The position numbers and the translations under genes were made by a program. Shown here one piece after another: positions 52,987-62,547 of a stretch of 64,000 nt of DNA (position 1 is its first letter; the number at the start of each line of letters is the position of its first letter). The notes beneath the pieces are model-generated. The model ran no database searches and had not been told where the DNA came from. It saw only the letters and a list, made by a program, of their open reading frames with translations. This DNA comes from Pseudomonadota bacterium (GTDB lineage Bacteria > Pseudomonadota > Alphaproteobacteria > Acetobacterales > Acetobacteraceae): the NCBI GenBank assembly GCA_021845985.1, contig JAJZES010000005.1, positions 162,407 through 226,406 of the forward strand, given 5' to 3'.

Positions 52987-55274
52987 GGCGCGATCTCCGG
53001 CGGGCGGTGCACGGTCACTGCGGGCAGCGCCCCCGTCCAGCGCGCCACCTCGACCAGACAGCTCTGCGCGCTCGGCCCCTGGCCGAGCCGCGAGGTGCCG
53101 ACATCCTGGGTCAGCACGTTCGGGTTGCCGTGGACGCACAGGCTGCCCGGCACGCCCGGATGCTCGGGGTCGAACCAGGCGCCGGTGGACATCACCGCGA
53201 CGCCCTGCCGCAGCCCCGGCTCGATGCGCACGCCGGCGAGGCAGGCGCCGCGGTCGTTGAACACGCGCACTACCTCGCCCGCACCGATGCCGCGCGCCGC
53301 CGCGTCCGCGGGGTGCAGCCGGATCGGCTCGCGACCGTGGATTTTGCTGTCCTGGCTGACCCGCCCCTGATCGAGCTGGCTGTGCAGGCGCGTCGCCGGC
53401 TGACTGGTCAGCAGATGCAGCGGGAAGCGCGCCGCCAGCGCCGCCCCGGCATATTCGCGCGGCGCCTGCCAGACCGGATGGCCGGGGCAGTCAGCGTAGC
53501 CGAAGCCGGCGATGGTGGCGGAAAACAGCTCGATCCGCCCGGATGGCGTGTTCAGCGGCGCTGCCGCGGGATCGCCGACAAAGGCGGCGAACGGCACCGT
53601 GCCGCGCTCGGGCGCCGGCACCTCGACCGCGCCGCGCTCCCAGAACGTCGCGAACTCCGGCACCGCGACGCCGAGCCGGCCGCAGGCGTCGCGCCAGCGC
53701 AGGTACATCGCCTCGAGCCACGCCGCCGCGTCGCGCTGCCCGGTGAACCGCTGGCGCACGCCGAGCGCCCCGGCGATGTCGGCCATATAGTCGAACTCGT
53801 CGCGCGCCTGGGCATAGCGTGGCAACGCCTGCTTCATCGCCAGCACGAAGCGGTCGTCGGAGGACGAGCCGATGTCGTCGCGCTCCAGCGTCGTCGTCGC
53901 CGGCAGCACGATGTCGGCGTGTCGCGCCAGGCTGTTCCACCACGGCTCGCTGACGATCACGGTTTCCACCCGCGCCCAGGCGCGCAGCAGCCGGTTGAGG
54001 TCCTGGTGGTGATGGAACGGGTTGCCGCCGGCCCACCAGATCAGCCGCGTGTCGGGATATTCCAGCCGCCGCCCGTTGTAGTCATAGGCGCCGCCCGGCC
54101 GTTCCAGCATCTCGGTCAGCCGCGCCACCGGGATCGCCGCTTGCACGGGATTGGGCAGCGGCGGCAGGCTGACCGAGGGCAGCGCCAGGCGCGCCGCGCC
54201 GCGGCCGTTCATGCTGCCATGGCCGAACGACAGGCCGCAGCCCGGCCGGCCGAGTTGTCCGAGCATCGCCGCCAGCGCGGTCAGCATCCAGAACGGCTGC
54301 TCGCCATATTCGGCGCGCTGCAGCGACCATGTCGCGGTCAGCATGGTCGGCCCGGCCGCCGCCGCCCGCGCCAGCGCCGCGATCTGCGCCGCCGGAATGC
54401 CGGTTTCGCCCTCGGCCCAGGCGGGGCTGCGCCCGGTGGTCAGCACATAGTCGCGCAGCCGTTCCCAGCCGGTGGTGCAGCGGCGGAGGAAATCGACATC
54501 GGCCAGCCCGTCGCTGAACAGCACATGCGCCATGCCGAGCATCAGCGCCGTGTCGGTGCCCGGCCGGATCGGCAGCCACTCGGCGGCGGCGGACGCCGGC
54601 ATGTCGCCCTGCACCGGGGAGATGTTGATCAGCCGCACCCCGGCGCGCGTCGCCTGCGCCAGCCCGTCGGCCATCTCGTGCCGCCCGGCGCCGCCCGAGG
54701 TGATCTGTCCGTTGCGCAGCAGGATGCCGCCGAAACACAGCATCAGCCGGGCATTGGCGGCGATGTCGCGCCATTCCGGCACGGCGCCCGCGATGGTGGC
54801 GATGTTGCCCAGCACATGCGGCAGCAGCGTCATGCCGGCGGCGAAGGAGTAATTCGTCACCTGCCCGGTATAGCCGCCGGCGGCGGCCAGCAGCCGGTGG
54901 AGCTGCGAGCGCGCATGATGGAACCGCCCCGCCGAGGCCCAGCCATAGCTGCCGCCGAACAGGCTGGCCGGGCCGTGCGCGTCACGCACCCGCGCCACTT
55001 CCCCCGCCACCAGCCGGGTCGCGGTGTCCCAATCGACCGGCACGAACGCCTCGCCGCCGCGCGGCGTGCCGCCGCGGCGGTCGCCGTCGAGCCAGCCGCG
55101 GCGGACATGCGGCCGGTCGATGCGGGTCGGCGCATGCACCGCATCGGGCATCGAGGCGAGCAGCGTCGGCGGGTTCGGGTCGCCGGGGAAGGGCCGGGCG
55201 GCGCGCAGCCGGCCGTCCTCCACCTCGGCGGTGAAGGCGCCCCAATGGGCGGCGTGCGGACTGAATTGCGTCAT
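52983..55274 (-). CDS. molybdopterin oxidoreductase of the BisC/TorA type
   Basis: 763-residue DMSO-reductase-family enzyme using bis-MGD, probably reducing an S- or N-oxide (biotin sulfoxide, methionine sulfoxide or TMAO). The molybdenum-ligand serine is in [60 protein letters not shown] and the C-terminal cofactor loop [20 protein letters not shown] match the TorA/BisC group. There is no N-terminal 4Fe-4S cysteine motif and no signal peptide, so a cytoplasmic BisC-like enzyme is more likely than periplasmic TorA. GGGGGAA precedes the ATG. Confidence 0.9.
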   Translation of the reverse strand: MTQFSPHAAHWGAFTAEVEDGRLRAARPFPGDPNPPTLLASMPDAVHAPTRIDRPHVRRGWLDGDRRGGTPRGGEAFVPVDWDTATRLVAGEVARVRDAHGPASLFGGSYGWASAGRFHHARSQLHRLLAAAGGYTGQVTNYSFAAGMTLLPHVLGNIATIAGAVPEWRDIAANARLMLCFGGILLRNGQITSGGAGRHEMADGLAQATRAGVRLINISPVQGDMPASAAAEWLPIRPGTDTALMLGMAHVLFSDGLADVDFLRRCTTGWERLRDYVLTTGRSPAWAEGETGIPAAQIAALARAAAAGPTMLTATWSLQRAEYGEQPFWMLTALAAMLGQLGRPGCGLSFGHGSMNGRGAARLALPSVSLPPLPNPVQAAIPVARLTEMLERPGGAYDYNGRRLEYPDTRLIWWAGGNPFHHHQDLNRLLRAWARVETVIVSEPWWNSLARHADIVLPATTTLERDDIGSSSDDRFVLAMKQALPRYAQARDEFDYMADIAGALGVRQRFTGQRDAAAWLEAMYLRWRDACGRLGVAVPEFATFWERGAVEVPAPERGTVPFAAFVGDPAAAPLNTPSGRIELFSATIAGFGYADCPGHPVWQAPREYAGAALAARFPLHLLTSQPATRLHSQLDQGRVSQDSKIHGREPIRLHPADAAARGIGAGEVVRVFNDRGACLAGVRIEPGLRQGVAVMSTGAWFDPEHPGVPGSLCVHGNPNVLTQDVGTSRLGQGPSAQSCLVEVARWTGALPAVTVHRPPEIAP

Positions 55275-55334
55275 GCGGGGTTCCCCCAGGACCGGCGGCA
55301 GCCCTAGTATGCGCGATCCGGTGAAGGAAGCGCC

Positions 55335-56735
55335 ATGACCCCGCCCCGCGCCAACTCGGCTGCCGCCCGCGATGCCGCCTATGCGCTGCATCCATACACC
55401 GACCTCAAGACGCATCTGGAAACCGGCCCGCTGGTGATCAGCCACGGCTCGGGCGTGCGCGTGTGGGACGACAGCGGGCGCGGCTATATCGACAGCGTCG
55501 CCGGGCTGTGGTGCGCCTCGCTCGGCTTCTCCAACGAGCGGCTGGTCCAGGCGGCGGCGAAGCAGATGCGCACGCTGCCATTCTACCATTCGTTCGCCGC
55601 CAAGTCGCACGAGCCGATGATCGATCTGGCGGAGATGCTGATCCAGCGCGCGCCGGTGCCGATGAGCAAGGTGTTCTTCGCCAATTCCGGCTCGGAGGCC
55701 AACGACAGCGCCATCAAGATGGTGTGGTATTTCAACAACGCGCTCGGCCGTCCGAAAAAGAAGAAATGCATCGGCCGGATCAAGGGCTATCACGGCATCA
55801 CCGTCGCCGCCGGCAGCCTGACCGGCCTCGCGGCCAATCATCGCAGCTTCGACATCCCGCTGCCCGGCTTCATCCATACGATGGCGCCGCACCACTACCA
55901 TGGCGCCGAGCCGGGCGAGAGCGAGGAGGCGTTCGCCACCCGCTGTGCCGACGAGCTGGAAAAACTGATCCTGGTCGAAGACCCCGACACGGTGGCGGCG
56001 ATGTGGGCCGAGCCGGTGATGGGCGCCGGCGGCGTGATCGTGCCGCCGCGCACCTATTTCGAGAAGATCCAGGCGGTGCTGCGCAAATACGACGTGCTGC
56101 TGGTCGCCGACGAAGTCATCTGCGGCTTCTGGCGCACCGCCAATTACTGGGGCACGCAGACGCTGGGGATGCAGCCCGACATCATCACCTGCGCCAAGGC
56201 GCTGTCGTCGTCGTATTTGCCGATCAGTGCGGTGATGGTCAATGAACGGGTGTTCCAGGGGCTGGCGGAGGAAAGCCACACGCTCGGCAGTTTCGGCCAT
56301 GGCTACACCTATTCCGGCCATCCGGTGGCCGCCGCGGTGGCGGTGGAGACGCTGAAAATCTACGACGAGACCGATATCGGCGGCCATGTCCGCGCCGTCG
56401 GCCCGTATTTGCAGACGCAATTGCGGCGCCGTTTCGCCGGGCACGAACTGGTCGGCGAGGTGCGCGGCATCGGCCTGATCGGCGCCCTGGAACTGGTCGC
56501 CGACACCGCCACGCACAGCAACTTCGATGCCAAGATGAAGGTCGGCGCGCGCGCCGCCAAGCTGCTGGAGCAGCACGGCGTGATCGGCCGCAACCTGTTC
56601 AACGACACCATCGCCTTCAGCCCGCCGCTGATCATCAGCGAGGCGGAGATCGACGAAATGCTCGACGGCGTCAGCCATGCGCTCGACGAACTGGCGGTGC
56701 AGCTACGCCGGGAGAAGATCGCCGCGGTCGGCTAG
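55335..56735 (+). CDS. class III PLP-dependent aminotransferase (omega-transaminase)
   Basis: 466 residues. The PLP lysine lies in IITCAKALSSSYLPISAVMV; other family features are FFANSGSEANDSAIKMVWYF, GRIKGYHGITVAAGSLTGLA and LLVADEVICGFWRTANYWGT. The pattern is that of aspartate-aminotransferase-superfamily omega-amino acid or polyamine:pyruvate transaminases (putrescine or beta-alanine type). AAGGA lies 6 nt before the ATG. It stands alone, divergent from the molybdoenzyme. Given speDE in the window a polyamine role is attractive but unproven. Confidence 0.9.
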   Translation: MTPPRANSAAARDAAYALHPYTDLKTHLETGPLVISHGSGVRVWDDSGRGYIDSVAGLWCASLGFSNERLVQAAAKQMRTLPFYHSFAAKSHEPMIDLAEMLIQRAPVPMSKVFFANSGSEANDSAIKMVWYFNNALGRPKKKKCIGRIKGYHGITVAAGSLTGLAANHRSFDIPLPGFIHTMAPHHYHGAEPGESEEAFATRCADELEKLILVEDPDTVAAMWAEPVMGAGGVIVPPRTYFEKIQAVLRKYDVLLVADEVICGFWRTANYWGTQTLGMQPDIITCAKALSSSYLPISAVMVNERVFQGLAEESHTLGSFGHGYTYSGHPVAAAVAVETLKIYDETDIGGHVRAVGPYLQTQLRRRFAGHELVGEVRGIGLIGALELVADTATHSNFDAKMKVGARAAKLLEQHGVIGRNLFNDTIAFSPPLIISEAEIDEMLDGVSHALDELAVQLRREKIAAVG

Positions 56736-56800
56736 GGGATGCCGCGCGCCGCCGTCAGGTCTGGCGCCGTCAGCTCTGGCGGTGGCCGGCGCGGCGGCGC

Positions 56801-57829
56801 CTAGCGCACCCGGCTCACCGTGTAATCGGCAACCCCCATCAGCGCCTGGCGCACCGCGCTGTCGGGGAACGGCGTCAGATCGGCCTTGGCGCGCGCGGCG
56901 AACTGCACCGCGCGGTCGAGCGTGGTGCGAATCGCGCCGCATCGCTCCATCAGCGCCAGCGCGTGATCGAGATCGGCCTCGGTCTGCTCCGATGCCTCGA
57001 TCGTGCGCTGCCAGAAGGCGCGCTCGGTGGCGTCGCCGGCGGCATAGGCGGCCAGCACCGGCAGGGTGATCTTGCCCTCGCGGAAATCGTCGCCCACCGT
57101 CTTGCCGAGCACCGCCTGATCGGCGGCGTAGTCCAGCGCGTCATCGACCAGTTGGAAGGCGATGCCGAGATGCGTGCCGTAGTCGCGCAGCGCCGTCGCC
57201 TCGCCGGGCGGGCGCGCCGCGACCACCGCGCCGACCTCGCAGGCGGCGGCGAACAGTGCCGCCGTCTTGCCGCGCACCACGTCGAGATAGCGTTCCTCGG
57301 AGGTCGAGAGATCGTTCTGCGTCACCAGCTGCAGCACCTCGCCCTCGGCGATCGTCGCCGCGGCGGCGGAGAGGATGCGCAGCACATCGAGCGAACCGTC
57401 GGCGACCATCAACTGAAAGGCGCGGGCGAACAGGAAATCGCCGACCAGCACCGATGCCTTGTTGCCGAACACCGCATTGGCGCTGGCGAGGCCGCGGCGC
57501 AGCACACTCTCATCGACCACGTCGTCGTGCAGCAGCGTCGCGGTGTGGATGAACTCGACACAGGCGGCGAGATCAACATGCCGTGCGCCCCCGCCATAGC
57601 CGCACAGCCGCGCCGCGGCCAACGTCAGCACCGGGCGCAGCCGCTTGCCGCCGGCGGCGACGATATGCGCCGCAAGCTGCGGGATCAGCGCCACCGGACT
57701 GTCCATGTGCGCGACGATGACCTGGTTGCACGCCAGCAGGTCGTCGTGCACCAGCGCGCTGAGCGCGGTCAGCGCATCCGCCTCGGCGATCGGCGCAGCA
57801 TCGGCGGTATGAAGGCTGACTGCGCCCAA
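56801..57829 (-). CDS. ispB: polyprenyl (octaprenyl/decaprenyl) diphosphate synthase
   Basis: Makes the isoprenoid side chain of ubiquinone. 342 residues. First aspartate-rich motif LLHDDVVDESVLRRG, second AFQLVDDALDYAADQ, with GGKRLRPVLTLAAARLCGY at the start and RGKTAALFAAACEVGA in the middle. A TTG start at 57829 is proposed since GGGAGA lies 5 nt upstream and no ATG or GTG fits; the usual conserved part begins about 20 residues later. The chain length cannot be told by eye. Divergent from the DUF2007 gene by 135 bp. Confidence 0.9.
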   Translation of the reverse strand: MGAVSLHTADAAPIAEADALTALSALVHDDLLACNQVIVAHMDSPVALIPQLAAHIVAAGGKRLRPVLTLAAARLCGYGGGARHVDLAACVEFIHTATLLHDDVVDESVLRRGLASANAVFGNKASVLVGDFLFARAFQLMVADGSLDVLRILSAAAATIAEGEVLQLVTQNDLSTSEERYLDVVRGKTAALFAAACEVGAVVAARPPGEATALRDYGTHLGIAFQLVDDALDYAADQAVLGKTVGDDFREGKITLPVLAAYAAGDATERAFWQRTIEASEQTEADLDHALALMERCGAIRTTLDRAVQFAARAKADLTPFPDSAVRQALMGVADYTVSRVR

Positions 57830-57964
57830 CTCTGTCTCCCGAATGGATGGCCCGGCGGACTTGTGCGCAGCTTCGCCGCCGCGGCACCATATCGGCGGCC
57901 CGGAAGAAGGGTCAAGCCAAGGCGATTCAAAGCCTTGCCAACAGCAGGTCGATCGAGGACCGGA

Positions 57965-58171
57965 ATGCGCATCGTCGCCAGCACCAACAATCAGGTACGG
58001 CTCAGTTTCCTCCAGGCGCTGCTGCGCGATGCCGGCATCGCGGCGGTGCTGCTGGATGGTCACATCAGCGCCCTGGAGGGTGGCATCGGCGCCTTCCCGC
58101 GCCGCCTCGCTGTCGCCCCGGAGGACGAACGCCAGGCCCGCCGGGTGCTGCGCGAGGCCGGCGAGGGGTGA
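57965..58171 (+). CDS. DUF2007 family protein
   Basis: 68 residues (MRIVASTNNQVRLSFLQALL, AAVLLDGHISALEGGIGAFP, RRLAVAPEDERQARRVL), the PII-like DUF2007 fold proposed to act in signalling. GAGGA is 5 nt before the ATG. Its stop overlaps the next gene's GTG start (GTGA). In alphaproteobacteria this pair often lies next to ispB, as here. Its partner is not known. Confidence 0.88.
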   Translation: MRIVASTNNQVRLSFLQALLRDAGIAAVLLDGHISALEGGIGAFPRRLAVAPEDERQARRVLREAGEG

Positions 58172-58884
58172 GCCAGACGCTGCTTGGCGGACGGGTGATC
58201 CACGCCCAGCCGGCGCAGGGCCACCGCACCGGCATCGAGCCGGTGCTGCTGGCCGCCAGTATCGCCGCGCGGCCCGGCGCGCATGTCCTGGAGGGCGGCA
58301 CCGGCAGCGGCGCGGCGCTGCTCTGCCTCGCCGCACGGGTGCCCGGCCTGACCGGGCTGGGCATCGAGCGGCTGCCCGCCGCCGCCGCCATCGCTCGCGC
58401 CAACATCGCCGCCAACGGGTTTGCCGGACTTGCCGTGTCGGAAGGCGATCTGACGACGCTGCGGCCGGCCGGTCCGTTCGACCATGCCTTCGCCAATCCG
58501 CCCTGGCACCTGGAACATGGCACCGCCTCGCCCGACGCGGCGCGCGACCTCGCCCGACGCGGCGCGCCGGACCTGCTGGCGCGCTGGGCGGCGGCGCTGG
58601 CCGCGCCGCTGCGCCGGCGCGGCTCGCTCACCCTGGTCCTGCCGGCGGGGCTGCTGGCCGACGGTCTGGCGGCGCTGGCCGCGGCCGGGTGCGGCAGTTT
58701 CGCCGTGCTGCCGTTGTGGCCGCATGCCGGCCAGCCGGCCGGGCTGTTGCTGCTGCGCGGCATCAAGGCCGGCCGCGGACCGACCCGGCTGCTGGCCGGG
58801 CTGGTGCTGCACGAGCCGGCCGGCGGCTACAGCGCGGCCGCCGGGCAGGTGCTGCGCGACGCCGCGGCGTTGCCCTGGCACTGA
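58168..58884 (+). CDS. TrmN6-like N6-adenine methyltransferase
   Basis: 238-residue class I methyltransferase. Motif I is VLEGGTGSGAALLCLAARVP, and the amino-methylation motif is NPPW in HAFANPPWHLEHGTASPD, which marks N6-adenine or similar amino-group methylation as in tRNA1(Val) A37 methyltransferase. The start is GTG 58168. The order DUF2007 then this gene opposite ispB is common in related bacteria. An rRNA or protein substrate remains possible. Confidence 0.82.
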   Translation: MSQTLLGGRVIHAQPAQGHRTGIEPVLLAASIAARPGAHVLEGGTGSGAALLCLAARVPGLTGLGIERLPAAAAIARANIAANGFAGLAVSEGDLTTLRPAGPFDHAFANPPWHLEHGTASPDAARDLARRGAPDLLARWAAALAAPLRRRGSLTLVLPAGLLADGLAALAAAGCGSFAVLPLWPHAGQPAGLLLLRGIKAGRGPTRLLAGLVLHEPAGGYSAAAGQVLRDAAALPWH

Positions 58885-58924
58885 GGATTTACCGTCCGTT
58901 CAGCGGTCAGGGTTAAGCGGGGCT

Positions 58925-60895
58925 ATGCCCGCCGTCCCTGCCCCCGGCCCGCCGCATTCGCCGCTGCCGCTTGCCGGCGCGGGCGGCGCCGGGCCGCTCA
59001 TCGCCGGCCGCTACGCCATCGACCCGGCCCGCCCGCTGCCGGAGGCCGGCGGCGGGCTGGCGGCGTTCGCCGTCATCGACCATGCCGGCGGCGAGGCCGC
59101 GCTGATGGCGGTGCAGGTGCCCGAGCGTGCCGCCGCCCGCCCGCTGGTGCTGGCCGGGCTGCCGGACGCCGAGGGCATTCTGCGGCCGCTCGCCCATGGG
59201 CCGGGGGACGCGGGGAAATGGTTCGTCATCTGCCCGGCGCCGCCGGGCCGGCCGCTCTGGCCGGTGGCGCGGCCGTGGACCGAGGCGGAGATTTTCGCCC
59301 TGCTGCTGCGCCCGGTCGCCGCCGCGCTGGAGGTGCTGGGCGGGCGCGGCGTCACCCATCGCGCCATCCGCCCGGATAATCTGTTCCGCGCCGCCGCCGC
59401 CGCCGCCCCGGTGGTGCTCGGCTGCGCCTGGGCGGCACCGCCGGCGATGCACCAGCCGGCGGCGTTCGAGGCGCCCGGCGTCGCCATGTGCCTCGCCGCC
59501 GGGCGCGGCGAGGGCAGCGCCGCCGATGATGTCTATGCGCTCGGCGTCACCGCGCTGGCGCTGGCGCTCGGGCGCATGCCGTGGGCCGGACTCGCCGATG
59601 ACGAGCTGATCCGGCGCAAACTGGAGCATGGCAGTTTTGCCGCGCTGGCCGGCGAGGCGCGGCTGCCGCCGGGGCTGGCCGAGTTGCTGCGCGCCATGCT
59701 GGCCGAGGACCCGGCGCAGCGCCCGTCGGTGGCGCTGCTGCTCGATCCCGATCAGGCGCGCGGGCGCCGCGCCGCCGTCCGCCCGGTGCGCAAGGCGCAG
59801 CGGGCGCTGCTCATCGGCGCGCTGCAGATCTGGGACATCCGCTCGCTGGCCTATGCCCTGGCGCGCGACCGCGCCGCGCTGCGGCTGCTGCAGGACGGGC
59901 GCGCCGACCACTGGCTGCGCCGCGCGCTCGATGACGGGGTGCTGGCCAGCCGGCTGGAGGAGCTGGCGCGGCGGCGGCTGGCCGACCATGCCAGCGACGA
60001 TGCGGCGGCCGACGCGCTGCTGCTGCTGCGCGCCATCGCCGTGCTCGACCCGCTGGCGCCGCTGTGTTGGCAGGGCGTGGCGGTGTGGCCGGATGGCATC
60101 GGCGCCGCCCTGGCGGTGCATGGCGAGGCAAATGAGCGGCTGGCCGCGCTGGTCGTCGCCGAGGCGCCAGTGGCCTTCGCCGCGATGCGTGGCGAGGCCG
60201 AGCCGAACCCCGCGGCGCGCGCCGCCGCCCGCGCCCAGCGCGCCCTGCTGCAACGGCGCGGCTGGTCCGGCGGGGCGGCGCGGCTGTGTTACGCGCTCAA
60301 TCCGCTGCTGCCGTGCCGCAGCGCCCTGGTCGGCGGCGTGCCGGTGGCGCGGCTGGCCGATGTCCTGCCGGCGCTGGACATGCTGGCGGCCGGGCAGCCG
60401 CGCGGGGTGACGCTGGACGGCGAGCTGGTCGCCTTCATCGCAGCGCGGCAGGAGCATGGCATGGACGGCGTGCTGAGCGAGCCGGCCTCGCCGCTGGCCG
60501 CGCTGCGGATTCTGGCCGGGCTGCAAACGGCGCTGCGGGCGGGGCGCCTGCCGGCGCTGGCGGCGGCGCTGGCGGCGGCGGTGGAGCCGGCGGTGCCGCC
60601 CTGGCACAGCCGCGCCCGTCAGGCGGCCAAGCAGCGGGCGGCGGCCGAGGCGTCGGCCACCGGGGACCTCGCCGCCTTGCTGGCGGTGCTCGACGATGCG
60701 GCGGCGCGACGCGACGATACCGCCGGGCTGCGTCAGGCCGCCGCCGCCGCATCGCGCATCGACGCCGCGCTGGCGGCGCTCGATCAGGGCGCCCCGGCGC
60801 GCAGCGCGGCGGCGCGCGCGCTCGGCCAGGAGATTGCCGGGGCGCTGGCGCTGGCGGCGCTGGCGGCGAGCGGCGTGGCGGCGCTGCTGCAATGA
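58925..60895 (+). CDS. serine/threonine kinase-like pseudokinase
   Basis: 656 residues. The N-terminal 270 residues follow a protein kinase fold, but key residues are replaced: the beta-3 lysine is Gln in LMAVQVP, the HRD Asp is Ala in THRAIRPDNLF (residues 144-154), and DFG is GCA in VVLGCAWA. The GxDVYALG helix (DDVYALGVTALALALGRMPW) is retained. The rest is alanine/leucine-rich helix with a hydrophobic end. It probably binds a partner or nucleotide rather than phosphorylating. It is followed in ATGA overlap by a membrane protein. Confidence 0.75.
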   Translation: MPAVPAPGPPHSPLPLAGAGGAGPLIAGRYAIDPARPLPEAGGGLAAFAVIDHAGGEAALMAVQVPERAAARPLVLAGLPDAEGILRPLAHGPGDAGKWFVICPAPPGRPLWPVARPWTEAEIFALLLRPVAAALEVLGGRGVTHRAIRPDNLFRAAAAAAPVVLGCAWAAPPAMHQPAAFEAPGVAMCLAAGRGEGSAADDVYALGVTALALALGRMPWAGLADDELIRRKLEHGSFAALAGEARLPPGLAELLRAMLAEDPAQRPSVALLLDPDQARGRRAAVRPVRKAQRALLIGALQIWDIRSLAYALARDRAALRLLQDGRADHWLRRALDDGVLASRLEELARRRLADHASDDAAADALLLLRAIAVLDPLAPLCWQGVAVWPDGIGAALAVHGEANERLAALVVAEAPVAFAAMRGEAEPNPAARAAARAQRALLQRRGWSGGAARLCYALNPLLPCRSALVGGVPVARLADVLPALDMLAAGQPRGVTLDGELVAFIAARQEHGMDGVLSEPASPLAALRILAGLQTALRAGRLPALAAALAAAVEPAVPPWHSRARQAAKQRAAAEASATGDLAALLAVLDDAAARRDDTAGLRQAAAAASRIDAALAALDQGAPARSAAARALGQEIAGALALAALAASGVAALLQ

Positions 60896-61341
60896 GCGCA
60901 CCCTCCGCCGCGGCGCCGCGGCGCGGTCCCGGCCTGTGGCTGTTCGGCCTGGGCTGCGGCGCGCTGGTGACGCTGGCGACGCCGGTGGCGGTGCTGGCGG
61001 CGCTGCTGTTGGCGCCGTGCGGCGTTGCCCTGGTGCTCGACACCGCACCCGGCCGGCCGACGGCGCGCCCGGTGCTGCTGGCCGGGCTGGCCGGCGGGCT
61101 GCATCCGCTGCTGACCCTTTGGGGCGGCGGGGACGGCATTGCCGGCAGCCTCGCGGCGGCGGACCTGCCGACCATCGCCATCGCCTGGGCGGCGCAGGGG
61201 GCAGCGTGGCTGGCGGCGGAACTGGCGCCGTTCGCCGTCACCCTGGCACAATTCGCCCGCAGCCGGATCGAGGCGGCACGGCTGCGCGCCGAGCGGGCGG
61301 CGCTGGAACAGGAATGGGGCCTGCCGCCGCCGCCCGGATGA
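60892..61341 (+). CDS. membrane protein paired with the pseudokinase
   Basis: 149 residues with hydrophobic segments (GLWLFGLGCGALVTLATPVA, VLAALLLAPCGVALVL, then AAADLPTIAIAWAAQGAAWL) and a charged coiled C-terminus (RIEAARLRAERAALEQEWG). The overlapping start shows co-translation with the pseudokinase, so the two probably form a membrane-linked unit. No family recognised. Confidence 0.68.
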   Translation: MSAPSAAAPRRGPGLWLFGLGCGALVTLATPVAVLAALLLAPCGVALVLDTAPGRPTARPVLLAGLAGGLHPLLTLWGGGDGIAGSLAAADLPTIAIAWAAQGAAWLAAELAPFAVTLAQFARSRIEAARLRAERAALEQEWGLPPPPG

Positions 61342-61377
61342 GCGGCGGCGCCAGGGTGGACGATCAGGATAGGACGA

Positions 61378-62289
61378 TCAGACGGCAGCAGCGGCGGCGG
61401 CGCCGCGATCGGCGGCGGCGCGGCGGCGTTCGGCGACCTGGGCGTGCATCGCCTTCTGCAGCTTCTCGAACGCCCGCACCTCGATCTGGCGCACCCGCTC
61501 GCGCGAGATGTTGTATTGCTGCGAAAGGTCTTCGAGCGTGGTCGGATTGTCCTTCAGCCGCCGCTCGATGAGGATGTGGCGCTCGCGTTCGTTCAGCGTC
61601 TTCAGCGCGCCGTTGAGCAGGGCCTTGCGCCCGGTCATCTCCTCGCGCTCGGCGATGGCGGTTTCCTGCGTTTCCGTCTCATCGATCAGCCAGTCCTGCC
61701 ACTCACCCTCGCTGTCGGCGCGGACCGGGGCATTGAGGCTGTGGTCGGGCGCCGACAGGCGGCGGTTCATGCTGACCACGTCCTGCTCGGGCACGTCGAG
61801 CGCATGGGCGATCTTGGCCACCTGCTCGGGCTGCAGATCGCCGTCTTCGATCGCCTGCATCTGGCCCTTCAGCCGGCGCAGGTTGAAGAACAGCTTTTTC
61901 TGCGCCGCGGTGGTGCCCATTTTGACCAGCGACCACGAGTGCAGGATGTATTCCTGAATCGCCGCCCTGATCCACCACATGGCATAGGTGGCGAGGCGGA
62001 AGCCGCGATCCGGGTCGAACCGCTTGACCGCCTGCATCATGCCGACATTGCCCTCGCTGATGAGTTCCCCCACCGGCAGGCCATAGCCGCGATAGCCCAT
62101 GGCGATCTTGGCGACGAGACGAAGATGTGAGGTGACGAGCTTATGCGCCGCCTCCATGTCCTGCTTGTCACGCCAGCGGCGCGACAGCTCCAGCTCCTCC
62201 TCGGCGGTGAGCATGGGGAACTTGCGGATCTCCTGGAGATACCGCGTGAGGTTGCCCTCGGGGGCGACGTTAATGACGGCAGAGGCCAT
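61378..62289 (-). CDS. rpoH: RNA polymerase heat-shock sigma factor RpoH (sigma-32)
   Basis: 303 residues. Region 2 has NLRRLKGQ preceded by the RpoH box QKKLFFNLRRLK, region 2.4 the FRLATYAMWWIRAAIQEYIL stretch, region 4 TLEDLSQQYNISRERVRQIE. These separate it from RpoD. AAAGGAG lies 6 nt before the ATG. A sigma-70-like promoter and a leader of about 200 nt precede it (62495-62523), downstream of rluD on the same strand. Confidence 0.96.
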   Translation of the reverse strand: MASAVINVAPEGNLTRYLQEIRKFPMLTAEEELELSRRWRDKQDMEAAHKLVTSHLRLVAKIAMGYRGYGLPVGELISEGNVGMMQAVKRFDPDRGFRLATYAMWWIRAAIQEYILHSWSLVKMGTTAAQKKLFFNLRRLKGQMQAIEDGDLQPEQVAKIAHALDVPEQDVVSMNRRLSAPDHSLNAPVRADSEGEWQDWLIDETETQETAIAEREEMTGRKALLNGALKTLNERERHILIERRLKDNPTTLEDLSQQYNISRERVRQIEVRAFEKLQKAMHAQVAERRRAAADRGAAAAAAV

Positions 62290-62494
62290 CGTAGGCTCCT
62301 TTCGTCGGCGCGGCGGACGACATACCCTTTACGGCGCATGCGGCCGGCCGGTTTCACGGCACGCCGATCGGAATTGGTCGGCGCGAGTGCGCAAAGCGGA
62401 CCGATAAGCCCCGGCGGCGGCCCCGGACTCAGGCAGCCGTCGCGCCGGACGGTCATGCGACGCGCGGCACTCCGCGCACGCCGTAGGCAGATTT

Positions 62495-62523
62495 GGTATA
62501 TAACGGTCCGCCGCTGCCGTCAA
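62495..62523 (-). promoter_or_regulatory. sigma-70-like promoter for rpoH
   Basis: On the minus strand TTGACG, a 17-nt spacer, then TATACC. It lies 25 bp after the rluD stop and reads toward rpoH, predicting a 5' leader of about 200 nt. Nearby is an overlapping TTATAT that would give a shorter spacer. Confidence 0.55.
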
Positions 62524-62547
62524 TAATGCGGACTGACCGGGTCCTGA

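Noticed and set aside
52983..56678. Continuous 1231-codon minus-strand frame spanning the molybdoenzyme and the aminotransferase region
   Set aside because: The part beyond 55274 is antisense to the clearly real class III aminotransferase and lacks any family pattern; it is open only because of high GC.
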